In this document: positions 7,042 through 16,465 of the stretch, piece by piece
How positions within the stretch are numbered: position 1 is the stretch's first letter
Layout of the letters: every line of letters starts with the position of its first letter
DNA from: Zelonia costaricensis
Taxonomy: Eukaryota; Euglenozoa; Kinetoplastea; Trypanosomatida; Trypanosomatidae
Reading direction: 5' to 3'
Length of the DNA stretch: 21,878 nucleotides
Assembly (NCBI GenBank): GCA_030849075.1
Contig: JASAOO010003099.1
Coordinates: 1-21,878 of the forward strand
The notes under the pieces: generated by a model
Seen by the model: the letters and a program-made list of their open reading frames with translations, nothing else
Databases searched by the model: none
What the model was told of the DNA's origin: nothing
Position numbers and translations under genes: made by a program

Positions 7042-8640
7042 ATGGCGCTGTCCTCGCAGTGGAGTCAGGCGGTGGTGGTGCGCGCCACGAGTGCGGGGGA
7101 GGTTGTCGTCCCCCAGCAGCCCAACAACGGCACGGCCCGGGCCATGGCAGCGGCCGGTAACCCCATCGTCGTCCGGCCCCGCACCGCGGCGCACTTTGGG
7201 CAGGGCGTGCGCCGAGACCCCGGCGGTCTTGGAGACGGCGGCAGCGGCAGCGGCCAGGGCCTTCTCTCTGCCCTCATCACGGGCTACGACGTGAGCCAGA
7301 CCTTCTGGGTGCCGGACCCCAGCAGGGGCGAGATGGGGCTGCTCGAGCATCTCTACCGCCGTGGGTCGACGAACCGCTCGTTTGTGCTGCTGCAGAGCCG
7401 CCCGCTGCCGGAGCTGCAGTTCAACTTCTCCACCTGCACGGGCTGCAACATCGACCTCGGCCACAACATGTTCCGTCTCTCCAAGGCGGCGATGGCGCTG
7501 CAGCACATGGACGCCACACTCGGCGGCGCTGACGGGGACTACTGCTTCGACGGCAACGACGGCGGCGGCGACGCGGTGAGCTCGCCGGCGGGCGGCCCGT
7601 CCTCCTACGCCTCCTTCAACGCCTCTGGCCGGACCAGCTACAACGCCGGCGCGTCGGGCTCGTCGGCGTCACCCACCTCGTCGCGGCCGGTGCGCGGGTC
7701 TGCGCAGCCGTCGCAGCAGCTGAGCATCTCCACTCGCGCCTTCAAGGCCACCATGCGGGCGAGCCTGCAGTCGCTGCAGGAGGAGGACTACTACCTTGTC
7801 AAGTACCGCGACTACAGCGCGTGGGCCGTCGCTGAGTACCGCAACATCTGCAAGACAGACTCCCTGTTTGGCCGCAAGTACGTGGAGCAGTGCTTTGCCG
7901 TCCACGTCGGGCGGGAGCCTGGCGAGCTCGTCCCCATCACCGAGGCGCAGTTTCTCTACGGCGTCGACCTCCTACAGCGGCAGCTGATGAACCAACTCAC
8001 CAACGCCCTGCCGCGGCCCCCGGCGGGCTGGGGCGGAGTCGACGCAAATCAGAGCAGCTACCAGCAGTACCAGATTGACATCAACTACAGCGCCCTCAAC
8101 GCGGATCAGTTCCGCTCCCTCGGCGCCCTGCTGGGCGACGGCATGCGGCAGGTCGGGGTCGAAGGGGAGGAGCGGCGACGCGAGGAGCAAGCCAAGGCAG
8201 ACGCCAGGGCCCGCGCACGTGGCAGCGCAGACAGCTACTACGACTACATCCCGCCGGCGTGGTACGACTGGTCCCCTGGTGCAATTCGGGCTCGGGTCCA
8301 GCATCGCCTGCACGGCTACTACCGCAGTGTCGGGCAGCTCACGGTGCAGCTGGCGGTGGTGGGGGTGTGCGGCTTCCTGCTGTACCGCGCCGTGCGCGAC
8401 TACCTCCCTGGCGGGCTGTCCTCGTCGTCGCGGGGCGACCTCGACTACGACAGGCGGGGCGACCGCGGCCGTGGCGGAGCTCGCGGCGGCGGCGCCCGAC
8501 GCGGTGGGGAGCGCGGTGGCAGTCGTGGCGAGTACGACGACTACGACTACCGACCAGGTCTCTTCCGCAGTATTCTCATGGGCCCGAAGGAGGTGTTCGA
8601 CTACATGCTCGCCCCACCGCCCGAGCGGCACGGCCGCTAA
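7042..8640 (+). CDS. Hypothetical trypanosomatid membrane protein with CxxC and RGG-rich tail
   Basis: A 532-residue protein of a family I do not recognise. It starts at the first ATG after a strong splice-acceptor signal. In order: a low-complexity N-terminus, rich in Gly/Ser around 58-75; a more structured part from about 80, holding a Cys132-x-x-Cys135 pair followed by a His/Met-containing segment; a Gly/Ser/Ala linker (about 168-225); a second ordered part (about 230-350) rich in Tyr and Leu; a charged Arg/Glu/Ala helix-like stretch (about 372-395); an aromatic patch (YYDYIPPAWYDW); and one hydrophobic segment (about 434-450). After that comes an Arg/Gly-rich RGG-type stretch (about 471-497) and a hydrophobic-acidic C-terminus ending APPPERHGR. 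High third-position G/C supports coding. The single C-terminal membrane segment suggests anchoring in an organelle membrane, and the RGG part could be methylated or bind RNA; both are inference. Confidence 0.9.
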   Translation: MALSSQWSQAVVVRATSAGEVVVPQQPNNGTARAMAAAGNPIVVRPRTAAHFGQGVRRDPGGLGDGGSGSGQGLLSALITGYDVSQTFWVPDPSRGEMGLLEHLYRRGSTNRSFVLLQSRPLPELQFNFSTCTGCNIDLGHNMFRLSKAAMALQHMDATLGGADGDYCFDGNDGGGDAVSSPAGGPSSYASFNASGRTSYNAGASGSSASPTSSRPVRGSAQPSQQLSISTRAFKATMRASLQSLQEEDYYLVKYRDYSAWAVAEYRNICKTDSLFGRKYVEQCFAVHVGREPGELVPITEAQFLYGVDLLQRQLMNQLTNALPRPPAGWGGVDANQSSYQQYQIDINYSALNADQFRSLGALLGDGMRQVGVEGEERRREEQAKADARARARGSADSYYDYIPPAWYDWSPGAIRARVQHRLHGYYRSVGQLTVQLAVVGVCGFLLYRAVRDYLPGGLSSSSRGDLDYDRRGDRGRGGARGGGARRGGERGGSRGEYDDYDYRPGLFRSILMGPKEVFDYMLAPPPERHGR

Positions 8641-8669
8641 CACCTGTATGTGTTCATGCGTGTGTACAC

Positions 8670-8687
8670 GTGTGTGTGTGTGTGTGT
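8670..8687 (+). repeat. TG dinucleotide tract after the 7042 gene
   Basis: A perfect alternating T-G run 30 bases after the stop codon, in the likely 3' UTR. Confidence 0.95.
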
Positions 8688-9266
8688 ATGTCAGTGGCTG
8701 TGGGCGGAGGCGCATCCGTCGCGCCCCTCCCCGTCGCTCCCTTCCCAACCGTCTTTCCGTCACAACAAGCGGGCACCGCGTGCAGAGGGCTGGTGGGCCG
8801 TGACACGGCGATGACCGCCCTGTCTCTCCTTCAAGCGTGCTTGCAGCTCTCTCCATCTCTGCGCGTTCCTGTGAGCGTGCACGGGGGCGCACGTCTGCGT
8901 GTCGTCGATGCGTGCGTCACCTTGTCAGGGTGCCGCTTCCCTCTCTCTCACTGGGAGGGTATTGCTTAGATGAATCCGGTACTGTGGCGCGCTCTGTTCT
9001 TTCTTTCCCATTTGGCTTTCGCCTCGCCCCATCGCGACGCCATGGTGTGGATCGACGAGGGTGTGTCTGGCCACCTCACTCCGCTCCATGGACTGGGTGT
9101 GTGTGTGTGCGCGTCTCGGTACCCGCTCGGTTGCTCGTTACACCAACATCAACAATATGGAGAAGAAGCTGCTCCCCACCCGGGCAACGCGGCGGAAGGG
9201 GAAAAAGGTGAGGAACGGCCCCGTGACAGACACACAGGCGGATCGTCGCGGTGCACGCATGCGCTC

Positions 9267-9285
9267 GTGTGTGTGTGTGTGTGTG
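9267..9285 (+). repeat. TG dinucleotide tract
   Basis: A perfect alternating G-T run in the probable 3' UTR or spacer between the genes at 7042 and 9851. A shorter one lies at 9096-9109. Confidence 0.93.
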
Positions 9286-9630
9286 CCCGAGAGGCTTGGC
9301 GCTCTGCGTATCGTAGTGCCCACTAGTTTCCCTCAAGCAGGGAAAGCGGCTGCGTGCGCGGTGTGTCGCTTGGCCGGTGTGGATCAAAGCTGGATGCTCG
9401 CACGGCGAAGGTTGACTTAGCAGCACCGATGCCGGCTGAAGAGAGCCACATGTGCGCCGCCCGTGTGCGTGCAAGCTTGACACCACATAGCGCGGTGTTG
9501 CTGCCGCATCGAACGCCCCCTTTTTTGCCCTCTCCATACCTGCCCTGCCCTGGTCGCTATCCTCGTCGTAAGTGCGTCTCCTCCACACGCGTACGTCCCC
9601 TCCCCCCTTCTGCCCTTCTCTTGTCGCCGC

Positions 9631-9671
9631 ACAACACACACACACATATACACACACACACATATACACAA
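9631..9671 (+). repeat. CA repeat with internal CATATA steps
   Basis: Two CA runs, each closed by a CATATA step, form an imperfect tandem unit of about 17 bases. It lies upstream of the gene at 9851. Confidence 0.9.
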
Positions 9672-9760
9672 ACGCGTGCGTATACCGCACCTCGCGACTG
9701 CCGTGTCGCTCAAGTCGCTGTGCTTCACCCCCCCCGTGTTGTACTCGGCACCTCCGTGAC

Positions 9761-9807
9761 TTTTCCTCCCTCCCCTGAATCGTTTTCCCCCCGGGGTTGC
9801 TTCTGAG
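9761..9807 (+). promoter_or_regulatory. Spliced-leader acceptor for the gene at 9851
   Basis: A pyrimidine-rich tract starting at 9761 is followed by the AG at 9806-9807. The remaining 43 bases to the ATG at 9851 contain no other ATG. The frame is open further upstream only with non-ATG codons. Confidence 0.7.
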
Positions 9808-9850
9808 CTACGTCACCCTCTCCGTCACCCACATCCGCATACACGCGCAA

Positions 9851-11245
9851 ATGAGGGGTGACACGGAGGGCATTGGCTTGCCATGGATGCAGTCAAGCAT
9901 TCGTCCGACACCACACGCCACCCCACACCCCACCGTGCACGTCACACCGTTCGATGAGACTCTCGCGCCCGGGCAGGGGCGGCCGCTGTCCCTGACGTTG
10001 ACGACCGCTGCCAAGACAACAGCAAGTGCCGATGTGCTGCTCGATGCCTCGCGACCAGGCGGCAAGCCGCTCAACTTCTTTGCGCTCCCCGACATCACCA
10101 CCGCCGCGAGCTCCGCCAACAGCGAGCACACCCACCTGGCTATGTCGGGCGTGTCCGTCGGCGCAACGTCTGCGTTCGACAAGGATGAGTACCCCAGCGC
10201 CGCCTTCCCGTTCGATCACCCGCGTGTGACGGCGCGGGGCCACCGCAAAACCCGCCTGCACGCCCTGCCACGCATCGCAGCGGCACCCATCACCAACCCC
10301 ACGCTGGGGGCGGTCCAGCCGCCCGCGACAGCCGCCGCCGCACCCCCGCAGGCGCCTACACTCTTCCGGCGGCTCACGGGCACGAGGGGGGCGCGTGGGT
10401 CGGTAGCGGGCGCCGCGGCGGGCAGCAGCCCGTCACGGCACCGCCTGCACGCGGCCGCTGCGGCAGCGGACTTCGTGTACGGCGTGGGCAGCCACGGCCT
10501 GCACGCATCGCGGGGGCTCCTGCCCCACGTGCCGGCCGCCGCCGCATCCCAGCAGCATTGGCACCCACAGGCGCCGTCAAACGCTGGTGCGGGGCCCGCA
10601 CCCGCTTCTCATCGCGCGGCCCCGCCAGGCCCCCGCCCCGCGCACGGCCCTGCGCGGCGGACGAACCGCCTGGGCCGGCACCACGACAAGTCCCCAGTGC
10701 CATCGGCAGCGGACGGTGCGGGCGCCGCGACAGCAAAGTCAGCCCCGCTGTTGCTGCCCACACCCGCGCAAGAGGCTGCGACCTCCCGCGCCACCGCGGC
10801 CCACCTCGGGCCGCACCACGATAGGCCGGGCTCCCCCGTCTCTTCCAGCGGAAGGCCCGCCAACGCGCCCTTCTCCAGGGCCTCGTCGCCGCCGATGCAT
10901 CAGAGGCGCGCGCGACGCTCGATTTCCCTTCCGTCGCTGGTGCAGGTGCGCGCGGGGCCGCCACCGCTGCTGGCCCTGGTGACGCCGAGTGGCAACCGAC
11001 ACGATGGCCAAGTATCCGCCGTGGACAAGGCTGCGCGTGCGACGTCGCCGCCCCGCGTGCAGGTGGCGCCATCGCGGGTGCAGCAGCCGCGTGACGCAGC
11101 GGGTCGGCCGCCGCACAAGCTGAAGCATGGGCCGTCGCCGCACGGAGCGCCGCTTCCGATGGAGCGGCTGCGGTGCGGTGGCGTGCTCGACACCTTCGGC
11201 TACTTCGCCGTCCACCGCGTCTTCCCGGAGCAGTACGGCGCGTAG
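9851..11245 (+). CDS. Hypothetical protein, Pro/Ala/His/Arg-rich, probably disordered
   Basis: A 464-residue protein not recognised as any known family. It starts at the first ATG after a splice-acceptor-like AG. Composition is dominated by Ala, Pro, Arg, His, Ser and Thr, with few large hydrophobic residues and no membrane segment or signal peptide. Two short segments look more ordered: residues about 65-80, where an Asn-Phe-Phe-Ala-Leu-Pro-Asp stretch occurs, and the extreme C-terminus (about 437-464), where hydrophobic and aromatic residues cluster (GVLDTFGYFAVHRVF). Such an arrangement, a long flexible region ending in a short conserved-looking motif, could act as a docking peptide, but that is a guess. 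Third-position G/C is high, as in the neighbouring genes, so it is probably a real gene. A long open frame on the opposite strand (11285-10374) is its shadow. Confidence 0.8.
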   Translation: MRGDTEGIGLPWMQSSIRPTPHATPHPTVHVTPFDETLAPGQGRPLSLTLTTAAKTTASADVLLDASRPGGKPLNFFALPDITTAASSANSEHTHLAMSGVSVGATSAFDKDEYPSAAFPFDHPRVTARGHRKTRLHALPRIAAAPITNPTLGAVQPPATAAAAPPQAPTLFRRLTGTRGARGSVAGAAAGSSPSRHRLHAAAAAADFVYGVGSHGLHASRGLLPHVPAAAASQQHWHPQAPSNAGAGPAPASHRAAPPGPRPAHGPARRTNRLGRHHDKSPVPSAADGAGAATAKSAPLLLPTPAQEAATSRATAAHLGPHHDRPGSPVSSSGRPANAPFSRASSPPMHQRRARRSISLPSLVQVRAGPPPLLALVTPSGNRHDGQVSAVDKAARATSPPRVQVAPSRVQQPRDAAGRPPHKLKHGPSPHGAPLPMERLRCGGVLDTFGYFAVHRVFPEQYGA

Positions 11246-11358
11246 GAGGCGTTTCTCCCTTTTGCGGGCCCGCGCGATGGCGCATATGGACGTGAAGAAG
11301 GTTGACGAGAAACGTGCCGCGTCGCGGCTGTGTGCTGTTCGTGTCGGCGTGGACGCTT

Positions 11359-11382
11359 GTGTGTGTGTGTGTGTGTGTGTGT
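11359..11382 (+). repeat. TG dinucleotide tract after the 9851 gene
   Basis: A perfect alternating G-T run about 115 bases after the stop codon. Confidence 0.95.
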
Positions 11383-12883
11383 CCGGCGTATCACAAGATG
11401 CCGCTCCCCCTGCCCTCTTCACGGCGTCTCTCTCTCTTTCCCCCGACCGTGGCCGCGGCTTCAAGGTCCACTTTTTTCCCATTTTGTGGAGTGGTCACCC
11501 CCCTGTCGCCCCCCCTGTCGCCCCCCCTTTGCTGCGATATCGTGGTAAACGCACCCAGCACTCTGCCTTCTTCAGCCGCAGCCATCACACGTTTTCTTTT
11601 CTCCACACCCCCAAACGTCTTGAGGCCAGGTGTCATGTTTGCCGTGCGGCGCGACCCCGCGCACTTCCTCCTCCTCCCTGCCTGAGCAGCTCCGCTTTGG
11701 CGGCCGCTTGCTTCCGTATTTACATCCCTTTGTGCTTCCTGCATGTATCCCTCACTCACATCCCCTCGCACTCAGCCCTCTCCCCCCTCCACCGTCACTG
11801 CAGCTCTGGGCTTCCTTTTTTTTTTCTTTGCGTACATGGCGTGTCACGCCTCCGCTCGTCTTCGTGTCTTCACTTAACTCATGGAACAGCCTTCGTCCCC
11901 TTCTCTGCTTCCTCTGCGTGTCTGTTTCTCTATGTCATGTCTCACTTGTGGGCGCGTCGGTGTCCAGGGGCGCGCGCTGATCATCGTCGCCACCGAACGC
12001 GTCCGTCAGCGTGTTCTCTCTCCCTACTTACTCACACATGCATATGTACATGCGTCTCTACGTATAGGTAAGAGCAAACCCGAATGTGTGGTGCGTGCTG
12101 GTGTGTCTGGTGTGTCTTCTGTTGGTCTTCCTTTTTCTCTTTGATAGTGTCTTTCCCCCCCGATGTGCGTGTGCGATTGTGCGCGTGTGTCTATCGGGAG
12201 CTTCCCGCGCGGTTTCCTGCCGTGTCGTCACACATCTGGAGACCTCAGCGCGACTTGCCTATCCCACCCTCCTCTTGTATTGTTCTTGGTCCCCCCCCCC
12301 GAAACCTGCTTTTCTGTTTCTCCTCTCACGACACACACTTTGTGGACTTCACCCAAATTCGCTATAAGAGGGGGGGGGAGAGGGGTAACAAGTCCTTCCG
12401 AGGCATCTCGTAGGCCCCCCTCCCCCCTCGCATCACTGCCCAACAGCGACCCCGACCACCGGCCCAGCCCGTCCCCCGCCTCGCTCCTCGCCTCCTTTCC
12501 GCGATGCCTCAGTGAAAACAAAAACGAAGAAGAAGAAAAAGCAAGTGTTCGCTGCCGCGTCCTCCACGCGACTTTCTCTCCTTCTCTCTCTCCCCTCATC
12601 TCTCCCTTCATCTCAACCTAGCTTACTGTTCGCATTGAATCGCTGTCATGGCATAACATGAAATTCTCTTCACTGTCTTCTTCTTCCCCCTTTTTCACTT
12701 GTCCCCGCGTTGTGTCTTCAGTCGTCGCCACGTGTCCTCCACATAGGCCTTTTGTGTGCAGCAGTTGCGTGTCGCTTCGTGTCACGTTAGATGGTCTGTA
12801 GGTGTGGGCGTGGTGATTTCTTCTCCAGTGGAACATGTATGTCTCTGTATCTCTCTTCCCCTCGTAGCGCTGATGATGCGTAC

Positions 12884-12935
12884 GTGTGTGTGTGTGTGTG
12901 TGTAGCGGTAACTATTGGTGTTCGTGTGTGTGTGC
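12884..12935 (+). repeat. Paired TG tracts
   Basis: Two TG runs (12884-12903 and 12923-12935), separated by about 19 bases of other sequence, in the long spacer before the gene at 13813. Confidence 0.9.
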
Positions 12936-13760
12936 GCGCTACAGTAACCGAGGGTGGGGAGAACGCGGACGCAGAGGTGACAGATGCTGCCTCATCTCAT
13001 CGCCTTTGCTTCTCCTTTAACGTGGGTGGTTTGTGCTCCTCTCCTTGTCAAGTGTTGGTGTCCCCCACTTCCCCTGTTGTCCTCTCCCGCCCCTCCCCCG
13101 CTCTCTGCCCACCCTGTCTTTCTCACCTCGTCGCTTGTTTGACGCTCCCCCCTTCCGTGTCGCACTGCTGAACTTGTGTGTCGCCCACACCTCCCGTGTT
13201 TGCCGCGACCTCGCGAAGCCCCCCCCTCCTGTAACGTGATGGAGCCGCCGCAGATGCAGAACCTCAAAAAAAAAAAGGCAAGGCAGCCGACTCCCCCAAA
13301 AGGGGAAAAATGAGCAGAAGCGCAACAACGTGAGTGGCGGTGGCGAGAAGCGCGTGTATCACGTCGTGTACACCCCGCGCTGCTGCTTCTCATCGCGCTT
13401 CCACCCCTTCAGCCGCCTCCATCGGCTCAGCTAGAGAAAAAAAAGTGAAGAAGGACTTCGCTGGGCCCCAGCTTTCGCCCTGGGCTTGGGGAAACGAAAG
13501 CGAAGCGTTCGTTGAGCCTCCAGACGAAGCAGTAGACACTACGCTTGCGCGTAAAGGCAAACCGCTTCACCTGAAAAACCACCAAGTCTCTCGCTCTCTC
13601 TGTCTTCGCGTCCTTTGATCGCTCCACAGTGACGTCAAAGAGGGCCCTTCGTACACACATACGCACACAAACACGTATTCACACATTCGCGCAGTCACTC
13701 AGCACAACAAGCGCACTGGATAGCCTCAAGCTTCACTCTTAGTGTACTTCAACCTGCGCA

Positions 13761-13773
13761 GCTGGCTTCTTAG
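13761..13773 (+). promoter_or_regulatory. Candidate spliced-leader acceptor for the gene at 13813
   Basis: A short pyrimidine stretch ends in TTCTTAG, with the AG at 13772-13773. It would give a 39-base 5' UTR without ATG. The tract is weaker than those of other genes here; an AG near 13742 is an alternative. Confidence 0.45.
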
Positions 13774-13812
13774 CGCCCGCTTCGTCCCCCCACTTCCCCG
13801 TCGCGCCATCTC

Positions 13813-15504
13813 ATGTCACACGTCGGCGCCGCCGTTCACCAGCGCGCGCCGCCACTGCCGCCGCCCGCGTCGCATCCCGGCGGCCGCCAGTACCACACCG
13901 TGAGCACCGCCGCCGCTCCGGCTGAGTCGCTCTCCATGCAGCTCACTCGCGAAAACGTGACCCTGCTGCAGGCGCTCGTGCAGCCCACGCGGTACCGGCA
14001 CCGCGTGCAGCCGCAGTTCGAAGCGCTGAGCCTCGACGACCCGGACTACATGACGTACAGCCTGACGGGCTACTGGCCCAGCAGCGCGCACGGCAGCGCC
14101 AATGGAGGGGGCGCAACACGCCCGGTCCGGCCCACCGCCGCCGCCACCACGAGCAGCTCGGGTGGTGGCGGCTACGCCGTGGACGAAGGCCGGCAGCCGC
14201 GCTATCAGGAGCGCACCGCTCCTCCAGCCCCGCCCATCGCACGCCGCGGCAGCCGTTACGGTCGTTCCGCGGATGCGGACGGCGACAGCGGGAGCGGCTG
14301 CGCGTCGGGGGTGTACGCCGACGAGGCGGGTGCGCCGCACCGTCCGCCCGGGCGTCGCGCGGCGGAGGAGCGGGAGGAGTCGTGGGGCAGCGACGCGCCT
14401 GGACTGCGCGGCGCGTACACGGGTTATGACAGCGACGAGGCTGTGCCCCCGCCTCGGCGGGTCGATGCGCAGAGCCGGCAGCACCCTACACGTCCCCCGC
14501 CTCCGCACCCGACGGGGCACCCACGCGAGTATGCTGCGGGAAGTGGCGCGGCGGCGCCCTATGATGCGGGGGACGACGAGGGCGAGTACGCGTCCGCCCG
14601 CGCGCCGCGGTACGAGAGCAGTGACAACTACGTGGTGGACGCGAGCCGCCCGCAGCGCTTCCGTGAGGCCGTGCCGCTGCCGGAGGAGGCGCGGGGCGGG
14701 AGGGGCGCGCCGCACGCTGAGGGTGGTGACGACTGGGCGGACACCGCAGGCGAAGAGGAGGACAACAACAGCGGCAATGACCGGGCGTACGAGAACCGCG
14801 TGCACGGCACCGGCCCCAACGAGTACTTCGACGATGACGACTACGCTGAAGAGGGTGCGCCGTGGGATGGGGCGTACCACGGTGAGGACGTCGAGAACTC
14901 CACCTCCGACAACCACGCACCGCACACTGGCCGCCACGCGCGTGCGTCGGACCCGGCGCTCCAGCAGCCGCAGCAGCACCGCCCCTACCCGCCCGGCGCG
15001 TACGCTGCTGGAGACCATCGACGCTCTCTCAAGCGGCCGTCCGCGGCCGGCCCGCATCGCGGCGGCAAGCCGACACGCGACGGCGCCGACGGCGCGCGTA
15101 GTCACTCCACCAAGACGAAGCACGGCGCCCACCGGCACAACCCCCGCGCCTTCCAGAACCGCACCACTCACACGTGGGTCTCGACCAACACGACGACGAC
15201 GGTGATACTCCCGTCCGCCACGGTCCAGCTCATGCCCATGGCCACCTTCTCGGTGGCGGAGGAGACGCATGGGCAGTGGGCCACGCCGGCCGGCGCCCTG
15301 CCGCCTGCACGGCCGGCGCCGTACGCGCTCAACGCGCCGCCTGCACAGGGCTACCAGCCGCACCGCTCGCAGATGGAGGTGCTGGACGACAGCGCCGACA
15401 ACAGCGCCAACCATCGCTCGCGCGTCAACAACTCTCTGCCGTACCTGCCCCGCCGCGAGCACGTGCCCGATGCAGACCGCTACCACAGCATGCCCGAGCT
15501 GTGA
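13813..15504 (+). CDS. Hypothetical protein with Thr-rich TTTTVILP motif, mostly disordered
   Basis: A 563-residue protein not recognised as any known family. An N-terminal part (about 30-95) looks more ordered, with hydrophobic and aromatic residues (LTRENVTLLQALVQP, then YMTYSLTGYW). The long middle (about 96-440) is low-complexity, rich in Gly, Arg, Pro, Ala, Asp/Glu and Tyr, with acidic clusters at about 310-360 and basic His/Lys/Arg stretches at about 400-450. Near the C-terminus W455-V-S-T-N-T-T-T-T-V-I-L-P467 is followed by more hydrophobic residues, and a related motif occurs in the gene at 17087. No membrane segment or signal peptide is seen. The start is the first ATG and follows a plausible AG. 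An antisense open frame of 621 codons covers nearly the whole gene but is a shadow produced by high G/C. The two motif genes may be diverged paralogues; function unknown. Confidence 0.85.
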   Translation: MSHVGAAVHQRAPPLPPPASHPGGRQYHTVSTAAAPAESLSMQLTRENVTLLQALVQPTRYRHRVQPQFEALSLDDPDYMTYSLTGYWPSSAHGSANGGGATRPVRPTAAATTSSSGGGGYAVDEGRQPRYQERTAPPAPPIARRGSRYGRSADADGDSGSGCASGVYADEAGAPHRPPGRRAAEEREESWGSDAPGLRGAYTGYDSDEAVPPPRRVDAQSRQHPTRPPPPHPTGHPREYAAGSGAAAPYDAGDDEGEYASARAPRYESSDNYVVDASRPQRFREAVPLPEEARGGRGAPHAEGGDDWADTAGEEEDNNSGNDRAYENRVHGTGPNEYFDDDDYAEEGAPWDGAYHGEDVENSTSDNHAPHTGRHARASDPALQQPQQHRPYPPGAYAAGDHRRSLKRPSAAGPHRGGKPTRDGADGARSHSTKTKHGAHRHNPRAFQNRTTHTWVSTNTTTTVILPSATVQLMPMATFSVAEETHGQWATPAGALPPARPAPYALNAPPAQGYQPHRSQMEVLDDSADNSANHRSRVNNSLPYLPRREHVPDADRYHSMPEL

Positions 15505-15858
15505 GGCGCGTTCCGGTATCGCCCCGGCCTTACCGCTGCCGTTTTCGTGTGGTGGTATGCCTGTATGTGTGTGTGTGTGCATGCGTGTGCCGGCGCGTGC
15601 CTGCAGCGGATCCCTGCTGTTGTCGCTCGACTCCTTCAGGTCGTCCGCGCGGCTCCTCGGACTCGGCCGCAAGGGATGCATGCCGACGCAGCCCCCACCC
15701 GCGCGCCCCCCGCATCTGGTGTTTTCTCACTCATAGTTGCTTTACCTCTTCAGCACCTCTTGACTGTGTGATACAGGTGCGATGAGGCTCTTCGACGTGT
15801 GTGTGTGTGACTTGATTCTTCTTTCACGTTTCTCCATTGTACCTGTGCATCGCGTGCG

Positions 15859-15882
15859 GTGTGTGTGTGTGTGTGTGTGTGT
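15859..15882 (+). repeat. TG dinucleotide tract
   Basis: A perfect alternating G-T run in the 3' flank of the gene at 13813; smaller TG runs lie at 15565-15580 and 15798-15809. Confidence 0.95.
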
Positions 15883-16268
15883 AACGCCCGCTGTGTGGGC
15901 GTTGACTTCGGTGGTGCGACGCGTTGCGCTCGGCCCCCCTCTCACTTCCCTCCTCGCTTCCATCCCCCCCTTCCGTCCATGGGCCGCCTTGCCGTTGAAC
16001 CGCGCTCTTCCAGCTGTTCTACTTCTTCTTCTCCAAAGGCGGACGCAGCTTCTCGGCCACGAATGTGTTTGCTCTTCTTTTCTCGTGCGAACGCCGTGCG
16101 CACGGTATCGGCGATGCAGCACACCCTCGCAATCAAAGACCGACCTCCCTCCCCCCCACCCTCTCTCCCCAAAGATGGACTTCCTGTGTGTGCTGCGTAC
16201 GAGCCCCGCTGCGTCGGCTCCGTGACCCCTCTTGGAGTTGCCTGAGCTTGCTCACAGGTGCACCCGTG

Positions 16269-16313
16269 TAGCCGCCCTCTTGCCCCGCAGCGCACGAACA
16301 CGTGCGGCGGCTA
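16269..16313 (+). other. Composite hairpin before an A-rich block
   Basis: TAGCCGCC (16269-16276) can pair with GGCGGCTA (16306-16313). Within it GCACG (16292-16296) pairs with CGTGC (16301-16305) around the loop AACA. The inner stem is stacked directly on the 3' arm of the outer stem, leaving a 15-base bulge on one side only. An A-rich stretch follows immediately. Confidence 0.45.
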
Positions 16314-16427
16314 GGAAGAAAAATCGGAAAAGAAAAAAAAAGGTCTAAGTGCGTCATTCACCGCTGCTACTTGACACAAAGCAGGAGAACAGTGATCGTG
16401 GCCGTCTGCACCTGCCGCTGGTCGACT

Positions 16428-16429
<2 letters not shown>

Positions 16430-16462
<33 letters not shown>
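16430..16462 (+). repeat. CA dinucleotide tract upstream of the 17087 gene
   Basis: A perfect alternating C-A run of about 33 bases, the longest uninterrupted CA run in the window. Confidence 0.97.

Positions 16463-16465
<3 letters not shown>

Larger units (their letters stand above)
8641..9850 (+). other. Intergenic region, 7042 gene to 9851 gene
   Basis: This 1.2 kb has no credible gene. A TG tract (8670-8687) follows the stop within 30 bases, then further TG runs (9096-9109 and 9267-9285), then a CA/TATA-interrupted repeat (9631-9671), and finally the pyrimidine tract of the next gene. This is the clearest example of the TG-then-CA order seen between genes. Confidence 0.65.
11246..13812 (+). 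other. Long intergenic region, 9851 gene to 13813 gene
   Basis: This 2.57 kb has no convincing gene. A TG tract (11359-11382) follows the stop by about 110 bases. Then come a C-rich 12-base unit repeated twice near 11508-11530, T-rich sequence (11816-11828), scattered TG-rich stretches, a G9 run (12370-12378), an A-rich block (12516-12541), TG tracts at 12884-12903 and 12923-12935, A-runs at 13266-13276 and 13436-13445, and a weak CA-rich stretch (13652-13685). A frame at 13334-13618 is open but begins with GTG and lacks the G/C third-position bias of the real genes. Confidence 0.6.

Noticed and set aside
13334..13618. Open frame of 94 codons before the 13813 gene
   Set aside because: It begins with GTG and third-position G/C is only moderate. 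It includes an A-run and ends in pyrimidine-rich spacer sequence.
13816..15681. Antisense open frame of 621 codons
   Set aside because: It mirrors the + strand gene at 13813-15504. In G/C-rich coding DNA long antisense frames are common. It has no splice-acceptor-like signal on its own strand that I could see, and its end runs through a microsatellite.
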